This document shows positions 8,733 to 16,479 of a DNA stretch of 64,000 bases, in pieces (the stretch's first letter is position 1; every line of letters begins with the position of its first letter). Under the pieces are notes generated by a model. It was not told the DNA's origin. It did not search any database and saw only the letters and a program-made list of their open reading frames with translations. This DNA comes from Bradyrhizobium sediminis (GTDB lineage: Bacteria; Pseudomonadota; Alphaproteobacteria; Rhizobiales; Xanthobacteraceae): NCBI RefSeq assembly GCF_018736105.1, contig NZ_CP076135.1, forward strand, positions 1,362,001 through 1,426,000, in the 5' to 3' direction. The translations under genes were made by a program, and so were the position numbers.

Positions 8733-9034
8733 TTGGTTCTCCTTGTCAGATCGGACGATTTCCGCCCTCATCGACAAGCCTACTGCGGAAAGAAAAGTTC
8801 GCCAGCGAAATCTTTTGCCGCACAACCGCGGCGCTAACTTTGTTGCAATGCAAAAGGAAATCACTGGATTGTGCAGGTCAGTGTCAAAACAATGTGGGAT
8901 CAACGGGTTCAAAGTCGCTCGCATCGGCTTTAGATGGGGGCTCGGCCTGCGGTCGCAGGCGGCCTTCGGATAAAGAACTTGTGAAATATCCCGGGTTTCG
9001 GCTGGAGCCCTCAACGGAAAGTGGTTTTGGCCCT
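8733..9034. other. 302-bp divergent intergenic region: upstream region of the pqq operon and of a DUF6894 gene
   Basis: It must hold the pqq promoter reading left and the promoter of the small gene at 9035 reading right. I see no clear sigma-54 element, no long palindrome and no convincing gene. A stretch around 8800-8850 is relatively AT-rich compared with its surroundings and is the likeliest place for the pqq promoter. Open frames across it on both strands look like non-coding read-through. Confidence 0.5.
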
Positions 9035-9292
9035 ATGCCCCGGTATTTTTTCAACACCCGTATCGGCGATGAACTGATCGAAGATCCCGAAGGTGAGGAA
9101 CTGCGCGATCCCGATCGCGCCTGGGAAATGGCGCGCACCATGATCCGGGAGTTGCTCAAGCTCGAAGGCGCGGAGGGCGGCCTGCTCAATGCGATCCTCG
9201 AAGTGACCGACGACCAGGGCGAGATCGTGCTGGAGTTTCCGTTCACCGAGGCGATCCTCGACGGGCCGGAAAGCGCTCCCACCAGACACTGA
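9035..9292 (+). CDS. Small DUF6894-type protein, unknown function
   Basis: 85 residues starting MPRYFFNTRIGDELIEDPEG, a pattern shared by many small rhizobial proteins whose function is unknown (DUF6894). The N-terminus PRYFFN...D..G.EL.D is the recognisable part. The remainder is acidic, with a helix around RAWEMARTMIRELL and no cysteine or membrane segment. An earlier ATG in the same frame at 8840 would add 65 residues of low-quality sequence, so the start at 9035 is chosen. It is transcribed divergently from pqqA. Confidence 0.75.
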   Translation: MPRYFFNTRIGDELIEDPEGEELRDPDRAWEMARTMIRELLKLEGAEGGLLNAILEVTDDQGEIVLEFPFTEAILDGPESAPTRH

Positions 9293-9407
9293 CATTGCCC
9301 GGCGTCATTCCCGTTTGCGCTGACACCCTCCTTGGAATGATGACCGTCGGCGGGTCGACAACCATTGCCGCGCAGCGCTACAAGCGATCGAGCAAATGGA
9401 GTTGGCA

Positions 9408-10808
9408 ATGGAAGATCTCTGGCGTCTGTCGGCCGCCGATGTCGCTGCCCTGGTAAAATCGAAGAAGATCTCGGCGAAGGAGGCGGCCTCGGCGGCACTT
9501 GCCCGGCTCGACGCGGTCAATCCCAGGATCAATGCCGTGGTCGACCATCGGCCGGCTGAGGTGCTGGCGCAGGCCGCCGCCATCGATGCGGCGATCGCGC
9601 GCAACGAAGACCCGGGTCCACTGGCGGGTGTGCCGGTCACCGTCAAGGTCAATATCGATCAGGAAGGGTTTGCCACCACCAACGGCCTCAAGCTGCAGCG
9701 CGATGCCATCGCGAAATCCAACAGCCCCGTGGTCGACAATCTGCGCCGGGCCGGCGCCGTCATTCTCGGGCGCACCAACTGCCCGGCATTCTCGTACCGC
9801 TGGTTCACCACCAACCTGATCCATGGCGACACCAAGAACCCGCGCGATCCCGGCATCACCCCCGGCGGCTCATCCGGCGGGGCAGGGGCGGCGGTCGCCG
9901 CCGGCATCGGCCATATCGCGCACGGCACCGATATCGCCGGATCGATCCGCTATCCGGCCTATGCCTGCGGCGTGCATGGCCTGCGCCCGACCGTCGGGCG
10001 CATCGCGGCCTTCAATGCGGCGCTGCCCGAGCGTCCGATCGGGCCGCAGATATCAGCGGTATCGGGTCCGCTTGCGCGTACCATCGGCGATGTCAGGATT
10101 GCGCTGGCGGCGATGTCGGCCAAGGATGCGCGCGACCCCTGGTGGGTGCCGGCGCCGCTGGAAGGCCCGGCGATGCCGAAGCGCGCCGCGCTGTGCCTCA
10201 ATCCCGATGGGCTTAATCCGGTGGCGGAAGTCAAAGCCGCCGTTGCGGATGCCGGCAAGCGGCTGGAGCGTGCGGGCTGGGTGGTCGAACAGATCGAGAC
10301 GCTGCCGCCGCTGCGCGAGGCCGCGGAACTTCAGACCAAGCTGTGGCTCGGCGACGGCTTTGAAGCACAACTGGCGGCGGCCGAGCGCGAAGGCGATCCC
10401 GGCGCGCTCGCCTGCCTGCGCGGCAACCGGACCAAGGTTTTTCCATTCGGCGTCGACACCTTGTCGAAAGTACTGACGCGGCGCGCGACGCTGATGCGCG
10501 AATGGCTGCAGTTCTTCGAGAAATTCGCCGTCCTGCTGATGCCGGTGTCCGGCGAATTGCCGTTTCCCGACGGGCTCGATATGCGCGATGACGCGTCTTT
10601 TGCCCGGGTCTGGCACGCGCAGCTGACGCAAATCGCCATTCCCTTCATGGGGCTGCCGGGGCTGACCGTGTCAACGGGGCTGGTGGGCCGCATTCCCGTC
10701 GGCGTGCAAGTCGTCTCCGGCCGTTATCGCGAGGATCTGTGCCTCGCTGCCGGCGAGGCGATCGAAGCCGGCGGAACCCCGTCGGCGGCGATCGATCCCG
10801 CGGGCTGA
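9408..10808 (+). CDS. Amidase (amidase signature family)
   Basis: Hydrolyses an amide bond with a Ser-cisSer-Lys triad. The 466-residue protein has the lysine in VPVTVKVNIDQEG, the glycine- and serine-rich signature TPGGSSGGAGAAVAAG and the nucleophile region HGTDIAGSIRYPA. All three triad residues are therefore present. There is no signal peptide. The ATG at 9408 is preceded by GGAG at a good distance; an ATG four codons upstream at 9396 is possible. The substrate cannot be read from the sequence: the family includes GatA, 6-aminohexanoate hydrolases and indoleacetamide hydrolases, and GatA itself is unlikely without gatB or gatC nearby. Confidence 0.9.
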   Translation: MEDLWRLSAADVAALVKSKKISAKEAASAALARLDAVNPRINAVVDHRPAEVLAQAAAIDAAIARNEDPGPLAGVPVTVKVNIDQEGFATTNGLKLQRDAIAKSNSPVVDNLRRAGAVILGRTNCPAFSYRWFTTNLIHGDTKNPRDPGITPGGSSGGAGAAVAAGIGHIAHGTDIAGSIRYPAYACGVHGLRPTVGRIAAFNAALPERPIGPQISAVSGPLARTIGDVRIALAAMSAKDARDPWWVPAPLEGPAMPKRAALCLNPDGLNPVAEVKAAVADAGKRLERAGWVVEQIETLPPLREAAELQTKLWLGDGFEAQLAAAEREGDPGALACLRGNRTKVFPFGVDTLSKVLTRRATLMREWLQFFEKFAVLLMPVSGELPFPDGLDMRDDASFARVWHAQLTQIAIPFMGLPGLTVSTGLVGRIPVGVQVVSGRYREDLCLAAGEAIEAGGTPSAAIDPAG

Positions 10809-10833
10809 TGGCTGTTTCAGACGAAAGAACCTG

Positions 10834-11310
10834 ATGGCTGGCGTTCACGATTTCACGGCAAAGTCGCTCGCAGGCGAGGACATCCCGCTCAAGCGGTTCG
10901 AGGGCCAGGTTCTCCTGATCGTCAATACCGCGAGCAAGTGCGGATTCACGCCGCAATACAGGGGTCTCGAGGCGCTGCAACAGTCGTTCGGTCCGCGCGG
11001 CTTTTCGGTGCTGGGCTTTCCGTGCAACCAGTTCGGCGGCCAGGAACCGGGCGACGCCGCGCAGATCGGAGAGTTCTGCACCGACAACTACGCCGTCACC
11101 TTTCCGATGTTTGCCAAGATCGACGTCAACGGCAATAACGCGCACCCGCTGTTCAACTATCTGAAGAGCGAGAAGTCCGGCCTGCTCGGCTCGTCGATCA
11201 AGTGGAATTTCACCAAATTCCTGGTCGATCGTTCCGGCAAGGTGGTCGCGCGGCATGCGCCGACGGCGACGCCGGAAGGATTGACGAAGGAAATCGAGGC
11301 GCTGCTATGA
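10834..11310 (+). CDS. Glutathione peroxidase family thiol peroxidase
   Basis: Reduces hydrogen peroxide and lipid hydroperoxides. The 158-residue protein carries the peroxidatic cysteine in NTASKCGFTPQY, the glutamine in FPCNQFGGQEPG and the tryptophan-asparagine pair in IKWNFTKFLVD, which together make up the glutathione peroxidase active site. The bacterial cysteine form usually uses thioredoxin; the second cysteine of FPCNQF fits a resolving role. No signal peptide. Its stop TGA overlaps the ATG of the next gene (ATGA), so the two are coupled. It starts 25 nt after the amidase. Confidence 0.94.
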   Translation: MAGVHDFTAKSLAGEDIPLKRFEGQVLLIVNTASKCGFTPQYRGLEALQQSFGPRGFSVLGFPCNQFGGQEPGDAAQIGEFCTDNYAVTFPMFAKIDVNGNNAHPLFNYLKSEKSGLLGSSIKWNFTKFLVDRSGKVVARHAPTATPEGLTKEIEALL

Positions 11311-11573
11311 ACGAGAAAGATCAAATGACCGATCAACTGCCCGACCGCCTGTCGACCGATCCGAGGAGCCCTTACTACAACGAGGAGGTGCTCGCGCGCG
11401 ACGTCGGCATCCGCTTCAAGGGCGTCGAGAAGACCAACGTCGAGGAATATTGCGTCAGCGAGGGCTGGGTGCGGGTGACCGCGGGCAACGCCAAGGATCG
11501 CTACGGCAATCCGCTGACGATCAAGGTCCACGGCCCGGTCGAGCCGTATTTCCGGGACAAGGCCCCGTCCTGA
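11307..11573 (+). CDS. DUF3297 family protein
   Basis: 88 residues with the family block PDRLSTDPRSPYYNEEVLAR, then DVGIRFKGVEKTNVEEYCV and GWVRVTAGNAKDRYGNPLTI. This matches the small alphaproteobacterial DUF3297 family, whose function is unknown. The ATG at 11307 overlaps the glutathione peroxidase stop. An internal ATG at 11325 would remove six residues and leave a start closer to the family consensus. Its coupling to the peroxidase suggests co-expression under oxidative stress, which is inference. Confidence 0.85.
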   Translation: MNEKDQMTDQLPDRLSTDPRSPYYNEEVLARDVGIRFKGVEKTNVEEYCVSEGWVRVTAGNAKDRYGNPLTIKVHGPVEPYFRDKAPS

Positions 11574-11604
11574 CGCCGGTTCGCATGCAGCCAACAGCAG
11601 ACGT

Positions 11605-11693
11605 CGTCATGGCCGGGCCTGTCCCGGCCATCCACGTCTTTCTCGCGACGACATGTTAAGACGTGGATGCCCGGCACAAGGCCGGGCATGACG
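11605..11693. repeat. Palindromic intergenic repeat, CGTCATGGCCGGG family
   Basis: An 89-bp imperfect inverted repeat. The left arm runs CGTCATGGCCGGGC..TGTCCCGGCCATCCACGTCTT and the right arm mirrors it as AAGACGTGGATGCCCGG..CCGGGCATGACG. It fills the gap between the DUF3297 gene and tarD and could form a long hairpin in RNA. Related elements occur at 26150, 48844 and 60449. Confidence 0.85.
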
Positions 11694-11714
11694 AAGAACC
11701 GAAAGCCAAACGCC

Positions 11715-12884
11715 ATGTCCGTCCGCATCACCGACATCAGAGAGATCACCAAGCCGATCTCCTCGCCCATTCGCAACGCCTATATCGACTTCACCAAGAT
11801 GACGACCAGCCTGGTCGCCGTCGTCACCGATGCGGTGCGCGACGGCAGGCCGGTGGTCGGTTACGGCTTCAATTCCAACGGCCGTTACGGGCAGGGCGGA
11901 TTGATTCGCGAGCGTTTTGCGCCGCGCCTGATGGAGGCCGATCCCAAGACCCTGCTTGACGAGACCGGCGACAATCTCGATCCGGACAGGGTCTGGGCGA
12001 CGCTGATGTCGAACGAGAAGCCGGGCGGCCACGGCGAGCGCTCGGTCGCGGTCGGCACCATCGACATGGCGGTGTGGGATGCGGTGGCGAAGATTGCCGG
12101 CAAGCCGCTGTTCCGGCTGCTTGCCGAGCGTCACGGCCGCAAGGCGAACCCGCGCGTGTTCGTCTATGCCGCCGGCGGCTATTACTATCCCGGCAAGGGT
12201 CTGTCGATGCTGCGCGGCGAGATGCGAAGCTATCTCGACCGCGGCTACAATGTCGTCAAGATGAAGATCGGCGGTGCGCCGATTGCGGAAGACCGCACGC
12301 GCATCGAGGCTGTGCTCGAAGAGATTGGCAACGAGGCGCAGCTCGCGGTCGACGCCAACGGCCGCTTCGAACTGGAGACCGCGATCGCCTACGCCAAAAT
12401 GCTGCGCGACTATCCGCTATTCTGGTACGAGGAGGCCGGCGATCCCCTCGATTTCCAGCTGCAGGCGGCGCTGGCGGAATTCTATCCGGGTTCGATGGCG
12501 ACCGGCGAGAATCTGTTCAGTCACCAGGACGCGCGCAATCTGCTTCGTTACGGCGGCATGCGGCCCGACCGCGACTGGCTGCAGTTCGACTGCGCACTGT
12601 CCTACGGGCTCTGCGAATATCAGCGCACGCTCAAGGTGCTGGAGACCTGCGGCTGGTCGGCGGGCCGCTGCATTCCCCACGGCGGCCACCAGATGTCGCT
12701 CAACATCGCCGCCGGCCTCGGCCTCGGCGGCAATGAGAGCTATCCTGACCTGTTCCAGCCCTATGGCGGCTTCCCCGACGGGGTCCTCGTCGAGAACGGC
12801 CACATCACCATGCCGGATTTGCCGGGCATCGGCTTCGAAGGAAAATCCGATCTCTACGCGGAGATGAAGGCGCTGGCGGCCTGA
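11715..12884 (+). CDS. tarD: D(-)-tartrate dehydratase TarD (enolase superfamily)
   Basis: Dehydrates D-tartrate to oxaloacetate with magnesium. The 389-residue protein agrees along its whole length with the characterised Bradyrhizobium enzyme as I recall it: MSVRITDIREITKPISSPIR at the start, the base lysine in VVKMKIGGAP, metal ligands in LAVDANGRF, YEEAGDP and ATGENLFSH, and the catalytic histidine in PHGGHQMSLNIAAG. The ATG at 11715 gives the family length; an earlier in-frame ATG at 11667 lies inside the palindromic repeat and is rejected. No tartrate transporter is adjacent. Confidence 0.95.
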   Translation: MSVRITDIREITKPISSPIRNAYIDFTKMTTSLVAVVTDAVRDGRPVVGYGFNSNGRYGQGGLIRERFAPRLMEADPKTLLDETGDNLDPDRVWATLMSNEKPGGHGERSVAVGTIDMAVWDAVAKIAGKPLFRLLAERHGRKANPRVFVYAAGGYYYPGKGLSMLRGEMRSYLDRGYNVVKMKIGGAPIAEDRTRIEAVLEEIGNEAQLAVDANGRFELETAIAYAKMLRDYPLFWYEEAGDPLDFQLQAALAEFYPGSMATGENLFSHQDARNLLRYGGMRPDRDWLQFDCALSYGLCEYQRTLKVLETCGWSAGRCIPHGGHQMSLNIAAGLGLGGNESYPDLFQPYGGFPDGVLVENGHITMPDLPGIGFEGKSDLYAEMKALAA

Positions 12885-12926
12885 TGTGTCAGTGAGGACC
12901 ACGACCAGGTGTGGAGTCCGACAAGA

Positions 12927-13358
12927 TCAAGTTTCGACTAAATGGCCTCGCTCAAGCGCGGACTCGCGATCTCTGAAGATTGCCATTGCTGTCTTCATCC
13001 TCAAAAATCCGAGCTTTGCATAGAACGGCTCGCGGCCTGGGACTGAATAGAGGATTATCTTTGCGTGTGATTGCGACTGCGCGACGAGCCTGGCGACAAT
13101 CTCTTTTCCTAGCCCAAGTCCCTGATGACTCGGCAAGACCGCGATGTCGCAGAGGTAGGCGCAATCACGACCATCCGCCAGGACCCGGCCCGCACCAACA
13201 AGCCGGTTTCCGTCAGAGACAAAGCAACAGAACCTACTGTTGCTGAAGACGATCTCCAGGTCGGCTGCGTTCTTGTCTCCGAGCGGCGCCGCGCGGTAGA
13301 CCGCCGCAAGCTCCTGCCAATCGACGCCGACTCGACTGTTGCTCCAGGTGATTGTCAT
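12927..13358 (-). CDS. GNAT-family N-acetyltransferase
   Basis: 143 residues with the acetyl-CoA binding motif A as AVLPSHQGLGLGKEIVARLV and motif B around LYSVPGREPFYAKLGF. The acceptor substrate is unknown. The start lies 9 nt after the stop of the SelW-like gene, so it is the last gene of the TetR-dehalogenase operon. It converges on tarD with a 42-bp gap. Adjacency to a dehalogenase could mean a detoxification role, but that is inference. Confidence 0.88.
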   Translation of the reverse strand: MTITWSNSRVGVDWQELAAVYRAAPLGDKNAADLEIVFSNSRFCCFVSDGNRLVGAGRVLADGRDCAYLCDIAVLPSHQGLGLGKEIVARLVAQSQSHAKIILYSVPGREPFYAKLGFLRMKTAMAIFRDRESALERGHLVET

Positions 13359-13367
13359 CGCATGACC

Positions 13368-13598
13368 TCATCTTGCGCCCTGCGCGCGGACCGCTGCGAC
13401 GATCTCGGCGGCGTCCGGAAAATGGCCCTTCAGGCGCCGGGCCACGGGCTTGCCGCCGACCGACACTTCGAACACGCCACCCTTGCCGGGCACGAGGTCT
13501 GCAACAATTCCAAGCTGCCGCTGCAGCGCCATCGCAACCTCCTTGGCGCGCTTCTCATAGCCGCAGGGACGACAATAGATGATGGATACGTCCGTCAT
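13368..13598 (-). CDS. SelT/SelW/SelH-like thioredoxin-fold protein (Rdx family, cysteine form)
   Basis: 76 residues with the redox motif CxxC in IIYCRPCGYEKRA near the N-terminus and GVFEVSVGGKPVARR with the family G-F/V-E-V block. Bacterial members have cysteine where the animal selenoproteins have selenocysteine, as here. The role is probably glutathione- or thioredoxin-linked redox buffering. The ATG has a strong AGGAGGT ribosome site. It lies 28 nt after the dehalogenase stop and 9 nt before the acetyltransferase start. Confidence 0.88.
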   Translation of the reverse strand: MTDVSIIYCRPCGYEKRAKEVAMALQRQLGIVADLVPGKGGVFEVSVGGKPVARRLKGHFPDAAEIVAAVRAQGAR

Positions 13599-13626
13599 GA
13601 TGACCTCCTCCTACTGGCTTCAGCGT

Positions 13627-14544
13627 TCACGCCGCGGCAGGCAATACAGAAATCGCTCGGGTGGCTTCGATTCCCGCGATCCATCCTGCAAGCGCGCGAC
13701 CTATTGCATCAGGATGATCCTCCTGCAGGTAGTGCAGTCCGGATCCGAGATTCATCACGCTGCAATGCCGCAGCGAAGCGGCAAATTCGCGTCCGAACGC
13801 CGGCGAGACGAGTGCCCCGGGCTCGCCGGTGAACAACAGCTTCGGATATTGCGCGGTCTTTAGCGCTGCGTGAGCAGTCTCAAGCATTGCGTGAACGTCC
13901 GAAGGCTCACCCGCTATCGGGAGTTCGCGCGGCAGAGCAAGAACTGGCTTGCGGCTTTCTGCTGTGGGGAATGGCGCACGATAGGCGGCAAGTTCGTCAT
14001 CGGCGAGCTTTCGAACGATCGAGCCCGGCAGCACGCGTTCGACGAATGCGTTGGCCTCGAGCACCATCTGCTCGCCGACGCCCGGCGTCCGGAATTTCCT
14101 GAACGTCTCCCGTGCAACCGCTGTCTGATGGAAGTCCTCCCATGAGGCCATTGGGCGGATGAACTCCATGAAGGCGAGGCCACGCACGAAATTCGGCCTG
14201 CGTGCGGCTAGATGGAAGGCGAGCGCGGTGCCCCAGTCTTGCGCCACCAGATAGGCAGATTGAACGCCGAGGCTGTCGATGAATGCGTCGAGGTAGCGCA
14301 CGTGGTCGGCAAAACGGTAATCCAGGTCTGGGCGTCCTGATTGTCCGAATCCGACAAGGTCCGGGGCAATGCAATGCCCCACGGATTCGACAAGCGGGAT
14401 AATGTTTCGCCAGATGTAGGAGGAAGTTGGGTTGCCGTGCAGGAACAGCACGACAGGCGCGTTAGCCGCACCGGCTTCACGAAACGCCATCGTGGTGCCG
14501 AGCACCTCGCGCGTGCTCACTTCGATCTCCAAACGGTTAGTCAT
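13627..14544 (-). CDS. Haloalkane dehalogenase-type alpha/beta hydrolase
   Basis: Cleaves carbon-halogen bonds to give an alcohol and halide. The 305-residue protein has the dehalogenase nucleophile Asp103 in VAQDWGTALAFH, the acid Glu127 in MEFIRP after strand 6 (the HLD-II arrangement) and the base His271 in GSGLHYLQEDHP. The halide-stabilising pair is Asn38 (LHGNPTSSYIWRN) and Trp104 (QDWG). All catalytic residues are therefore intact, as in rhizobial DbjA-type enzymes. The ATG at 14544 overlaps the TetR stop (ATGA) and has a good GGAGGTGGAG site. The substrate is unknown. Confidence 0.9.
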   Translation of the reverse strand: MTNRLEIEVSTREVLGTTMAFREAGAANAPVVLFLHGNPTSSYIWRNIIPLVESVGHCIAPDLVGFGQSGRPDLDYRFADHVRYLDAFIDSLGVQSAYLVAQDWGTALAFHLAARRPNFVRGLAFMEFIRPMASWEDFHQTAVARETFRKFRTPGVGEQMVLEANAFVERVLPGSIVRKLADDELAAYRAPFPTAESRKPVLALPRELPIAGEPSDVHAMLETAHAALKTAQYPKLLFTGEPGALVSPAFGREFAASLRHCSVMNLGSGLHYLQEDHPDAIGRALAGWIAGIEATRAISVLPAAA

Positions 14545-15143
14545 TGCTCCACCTCCTTCAGGACAGTTGAAAAAACGATCGACTTGAAGCGCTCGAGTGA
14601 GGCCGGGCTGCGCTCGACCTTCATGCGCAGGATGGCCCCCTGCCAGGACGTGAGCAGAAACTCGGCCAGGTCGTTGGGATTGAACGCGTCGTCGATTTCG
14701 CGCCCTGCTTGGGCCTCGGCAATGCAGGCGGCAAACGGGGCGCGCCACTCCTGAAAAATCTCGTCCAGCCGCGCACGGAGCGCCTCGCTGCTGCTCGAGG
14801 TCTCAAGGCTCAGGTCGCCGATCAGGCAGCCGCGGCTCCAATTGTCGCCTTCCAGCCTGCCGGTGATGATGTCGAGATAGCGCCTTAGGCGCTGGCGTGG
14901 CGTCAGCGACTTGTCATTCAGCGCCTGGGCCACGCATCCTTTGACATGTGCGAAATAGCGGTCGAGCACCTCGCGCGCGAACGCCTCCTTGCTGCGGAAG
15001 TGGTTGGTGAATGAGCCCTGGGGCGCGCCCGCCGCGGCGGCAATGTCGCGCACGCTTGTGCCGTTGTAGCCGGTGCGGAACATCGTCTTCAGGCCGGCAT
15101 CGAGAATTGTGTCTTTGAGCGATGGTTTTGGCATGGAAGGCAT
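14541..15143 (-). CDS. TetR/AcrR family transcriptional regulator
   Basis: 200 residues with the N-terminal helix-turn-helix at about residues 10-55 (ILDAGLKTMFRTGYNGTSVR, then DIAAAAGAPQGSFTNHF) and a C-terminal ligand domain containing NWSRGCLIGDLSLE, as in the TetR_C_16 or YxaF/LmrA type. It is the first gene of the operon with the haloalkane dehalogenase and probably represses it. The first ATG at 15143 lies inside a 22-bp perfect palindrome. A second ATG at 15134 is possible. Neither has a clear Shine-Dalgarno sequence. Confidence 0.92.
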   Translation of the reverse strand: MPSMPKPSLKDTILDAGLKTMFRTGYNGTSVRDIAAAAGAPQGSFTNHFRSKEAFAREVLDRYFAHVKGCVAQALNDKSLTPRQRLRRYLDIITGRLEGDNWSRGCLIGDLSLETSSSSEALRARLDEIFQEWRAPFAACIAEAQAGREIDDAFNPNDLAEFLLTSWQGAILRMKVERSPASLERFKSIVFSTVLKEVEQ

Positions 15144-15163
15144 AATACGTACGTACGTATTAT
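15142..15163. promoter_or_regulatory. 22-bp perfect palindrome, probable TetR operator
   Basis: The core TAATACGTACGTACGTATTA is extended by one more matching base pair at each end (A and T). It is built on three tandem ACGT units. It sits exactly at the start codon of the TetR gene, where a bound repressor would block both transcription and initiation. Size and symmetry fit a TetR-dimer operator. Binding by this TetR is inferred from position. Confidence 0.8.
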
Positions 15164-15230
15164 AGTCAAGCGCAGATTTTCACTCGGTATAAGCACCCCA
15201 CCATTTGCTCGGCCGCGCAGGCCGCCATGA

Positions 15231-16208
15231 TCACGATCCGGTAGCGCTCTTGCCGGACTGGATCCGCTGCATCGCCCAGCGCGCATTCTTGCGCACCTCC
15301 GGATCGGCATCCTCCATGATCGGCGCCAGGAATTTTTCGCCGGCGGGATCGGCGATCTCGCCTAGCGCGGCGGCGCTTTCCTTTCGCAGGTTGGCCTGCG
15401 GATGGACGACGCAGCCGCCGATCGCATTCACCGCACGGGCGACCTTCATCTTGCCGAGGCTGCGCACCGCTTTCAGCCGCACCTGCCAGAATTCGTCGTT
15501 CAGGCAATTGATCAGCGAGTCGGCCGCCTGCAGGCCGTGGACGTTGGTGCCGAGCGTCTCGGCGGCGATTTCCCGCACCATCCAGTCACCGTCGGCCAGC
15601 GCGCGGGTAATGGAATCGGTGGCGGATTTCATCTGCGAGAACGCCAGCGCACTCACCGCGGCGCGGCGGACATGCGGGTCCGGATCCGAAGTCGCAGCGG
15701 TCAGAGCAGGGATCGATTCTTCCATCTTGAGAAAGCCGATGACGCCGACCGCCTGTACCCGGACCGAGGCGTCGACATCGCGTAGCGCATCGAGTGCGGG
15801 TTTGAGCGAATCCTTGCGCCGCAGCTCCTTCAGCGCGCGCAGTGCGGCCATCCTGACGAAGGCGTGGGAATGATTGACCAGCGGCAGGATCGGATCGGCG
15901 CTGTCGGGATCCTTGAGTTCCGCCATGGCAGTGGCCGCGGCGGTCGCCACCGCCTGTTCGGGATCGACCACGAGCTTGGCGAGCGCCGCCGCAGTATCGG
16001 CCCCGTCGAACTCGCCGAGCGCGAGGCCGACCTGCTGGCGCACGCCGGGATCCGGGTCGGCCGTCATTCGATCGAGATGCGCCACCGCCCCGGGGTCACC
16101 GGAATTGGCCAGCGCGATGATCGCCACGCGGCGTTCGCCGGCGTCGGCGGCGTGCAGGCGGTCGTCGATGTCGTCGAGATCGTCATAGGCTTCGAACGGG
16201 TCTGCCAT
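15231..16208 (-). CDS. HEAT-repeat protein
   Basis: 325 residues of alpha-helical HEAT/PBS-lyase-type repeats. Recurrent motifs such as DPDPGVRQQVGLALGEF, DVDASVRVQAVGVIGFL, DPDPHVRRAAVSALAF and DADPEVRKNARWAMQR occur at roughly 30-residue spacing. Such proteins act as scaffolds or as lyase/chaperone partners in cofactor assembly. There is no catalytic motif. The gene starts 3 nt after the AprB-like ferredoxin stop, so it belongs to the same operon and may help assemble or hold the flavoprotein-ferredoxin complex. That role is inference. Confidence 0.9.
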   Translation of the reverse strand: MADPFEAYDDLDDIDDRLHAADAGERRVAIIALANSGDPGAVAHLDRMTADPDPGVRQQVGLALGEFDGADTAAALAKLVVDPEQAVATAAATAMAELKDPDSADPILPLVNHSHAFVRMAALRALKELRRKDSLKPALDALRDVDASVRVQAVGVIGFLKMEESIPALTAATSDPDPHVRRAAVSALAFSQMKSATDSITRALADGDWMVREIAAETLGTNVHGLQAADSLINCLNDEFWQVRLKAVRSLGKMKVARAVNAIGGCVVHPQANLRKESAAALGEIADPAGEKFLAPIMEDADPEVRKNARWAMQRIQSGKSATGS

Positions 16209-16211
16209 AGA

Positions 16212-16445
16212 TCACCTCAACAGATAGGGAATGTTGACCTTGACCGCGTCGGTCGGGCAATCGGCCTCGCACGGCATGCAATACCAGCATTCGTCGTAGG
16301 CCATGTAGGCCTTGCCGGTCATGTCGCTGATGCGCAGCACGTCGAGCGGGCACACATCGACGCAGACCGTGCAGCCCTTGTCGGCAATGCATTTGGCCTC
16401 GTCGACCACGACGGGAACGGAGGTTTGGTAACTGGCTAGCGGCAT
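16212..16445 (-). CDS. AprB-like 2x[4Fe-4S] ferredoxin
   Basis: 77 residues carrying two cluster motifs: C19-x5-C25-x2-C28-x3-C32-P and C53-x2-C56-x2-C59-x3-C63-P. The wide first spacing and the sequence KAYMAYDECWYCMPCEADCP are close to the beta subunit of adenylylsulfate reductase (AprB, DMCWECYSCVKMCP). The C-terminal tail by which true AprB wraps around AprA is absent; the protein stops soon after the second cluster. It lies 34 nt after the AprA-like flavoprotein and 3 nt before the HEAT gene. It should carry electrons to or from the flavoprotein. Confidence 0.88.
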   Translation of the reverse strand: MPLASYQTSVPVVVDEAKCIADKGCTVCVDVCPLDVLRISDMTGKAYMAYDECWYCMPCEADCPTDAVKVNIPYLLR

Positions 16446-16479
16446 CGGTCGGCTCCAGGATGCGAATTAGAGGTGAATG

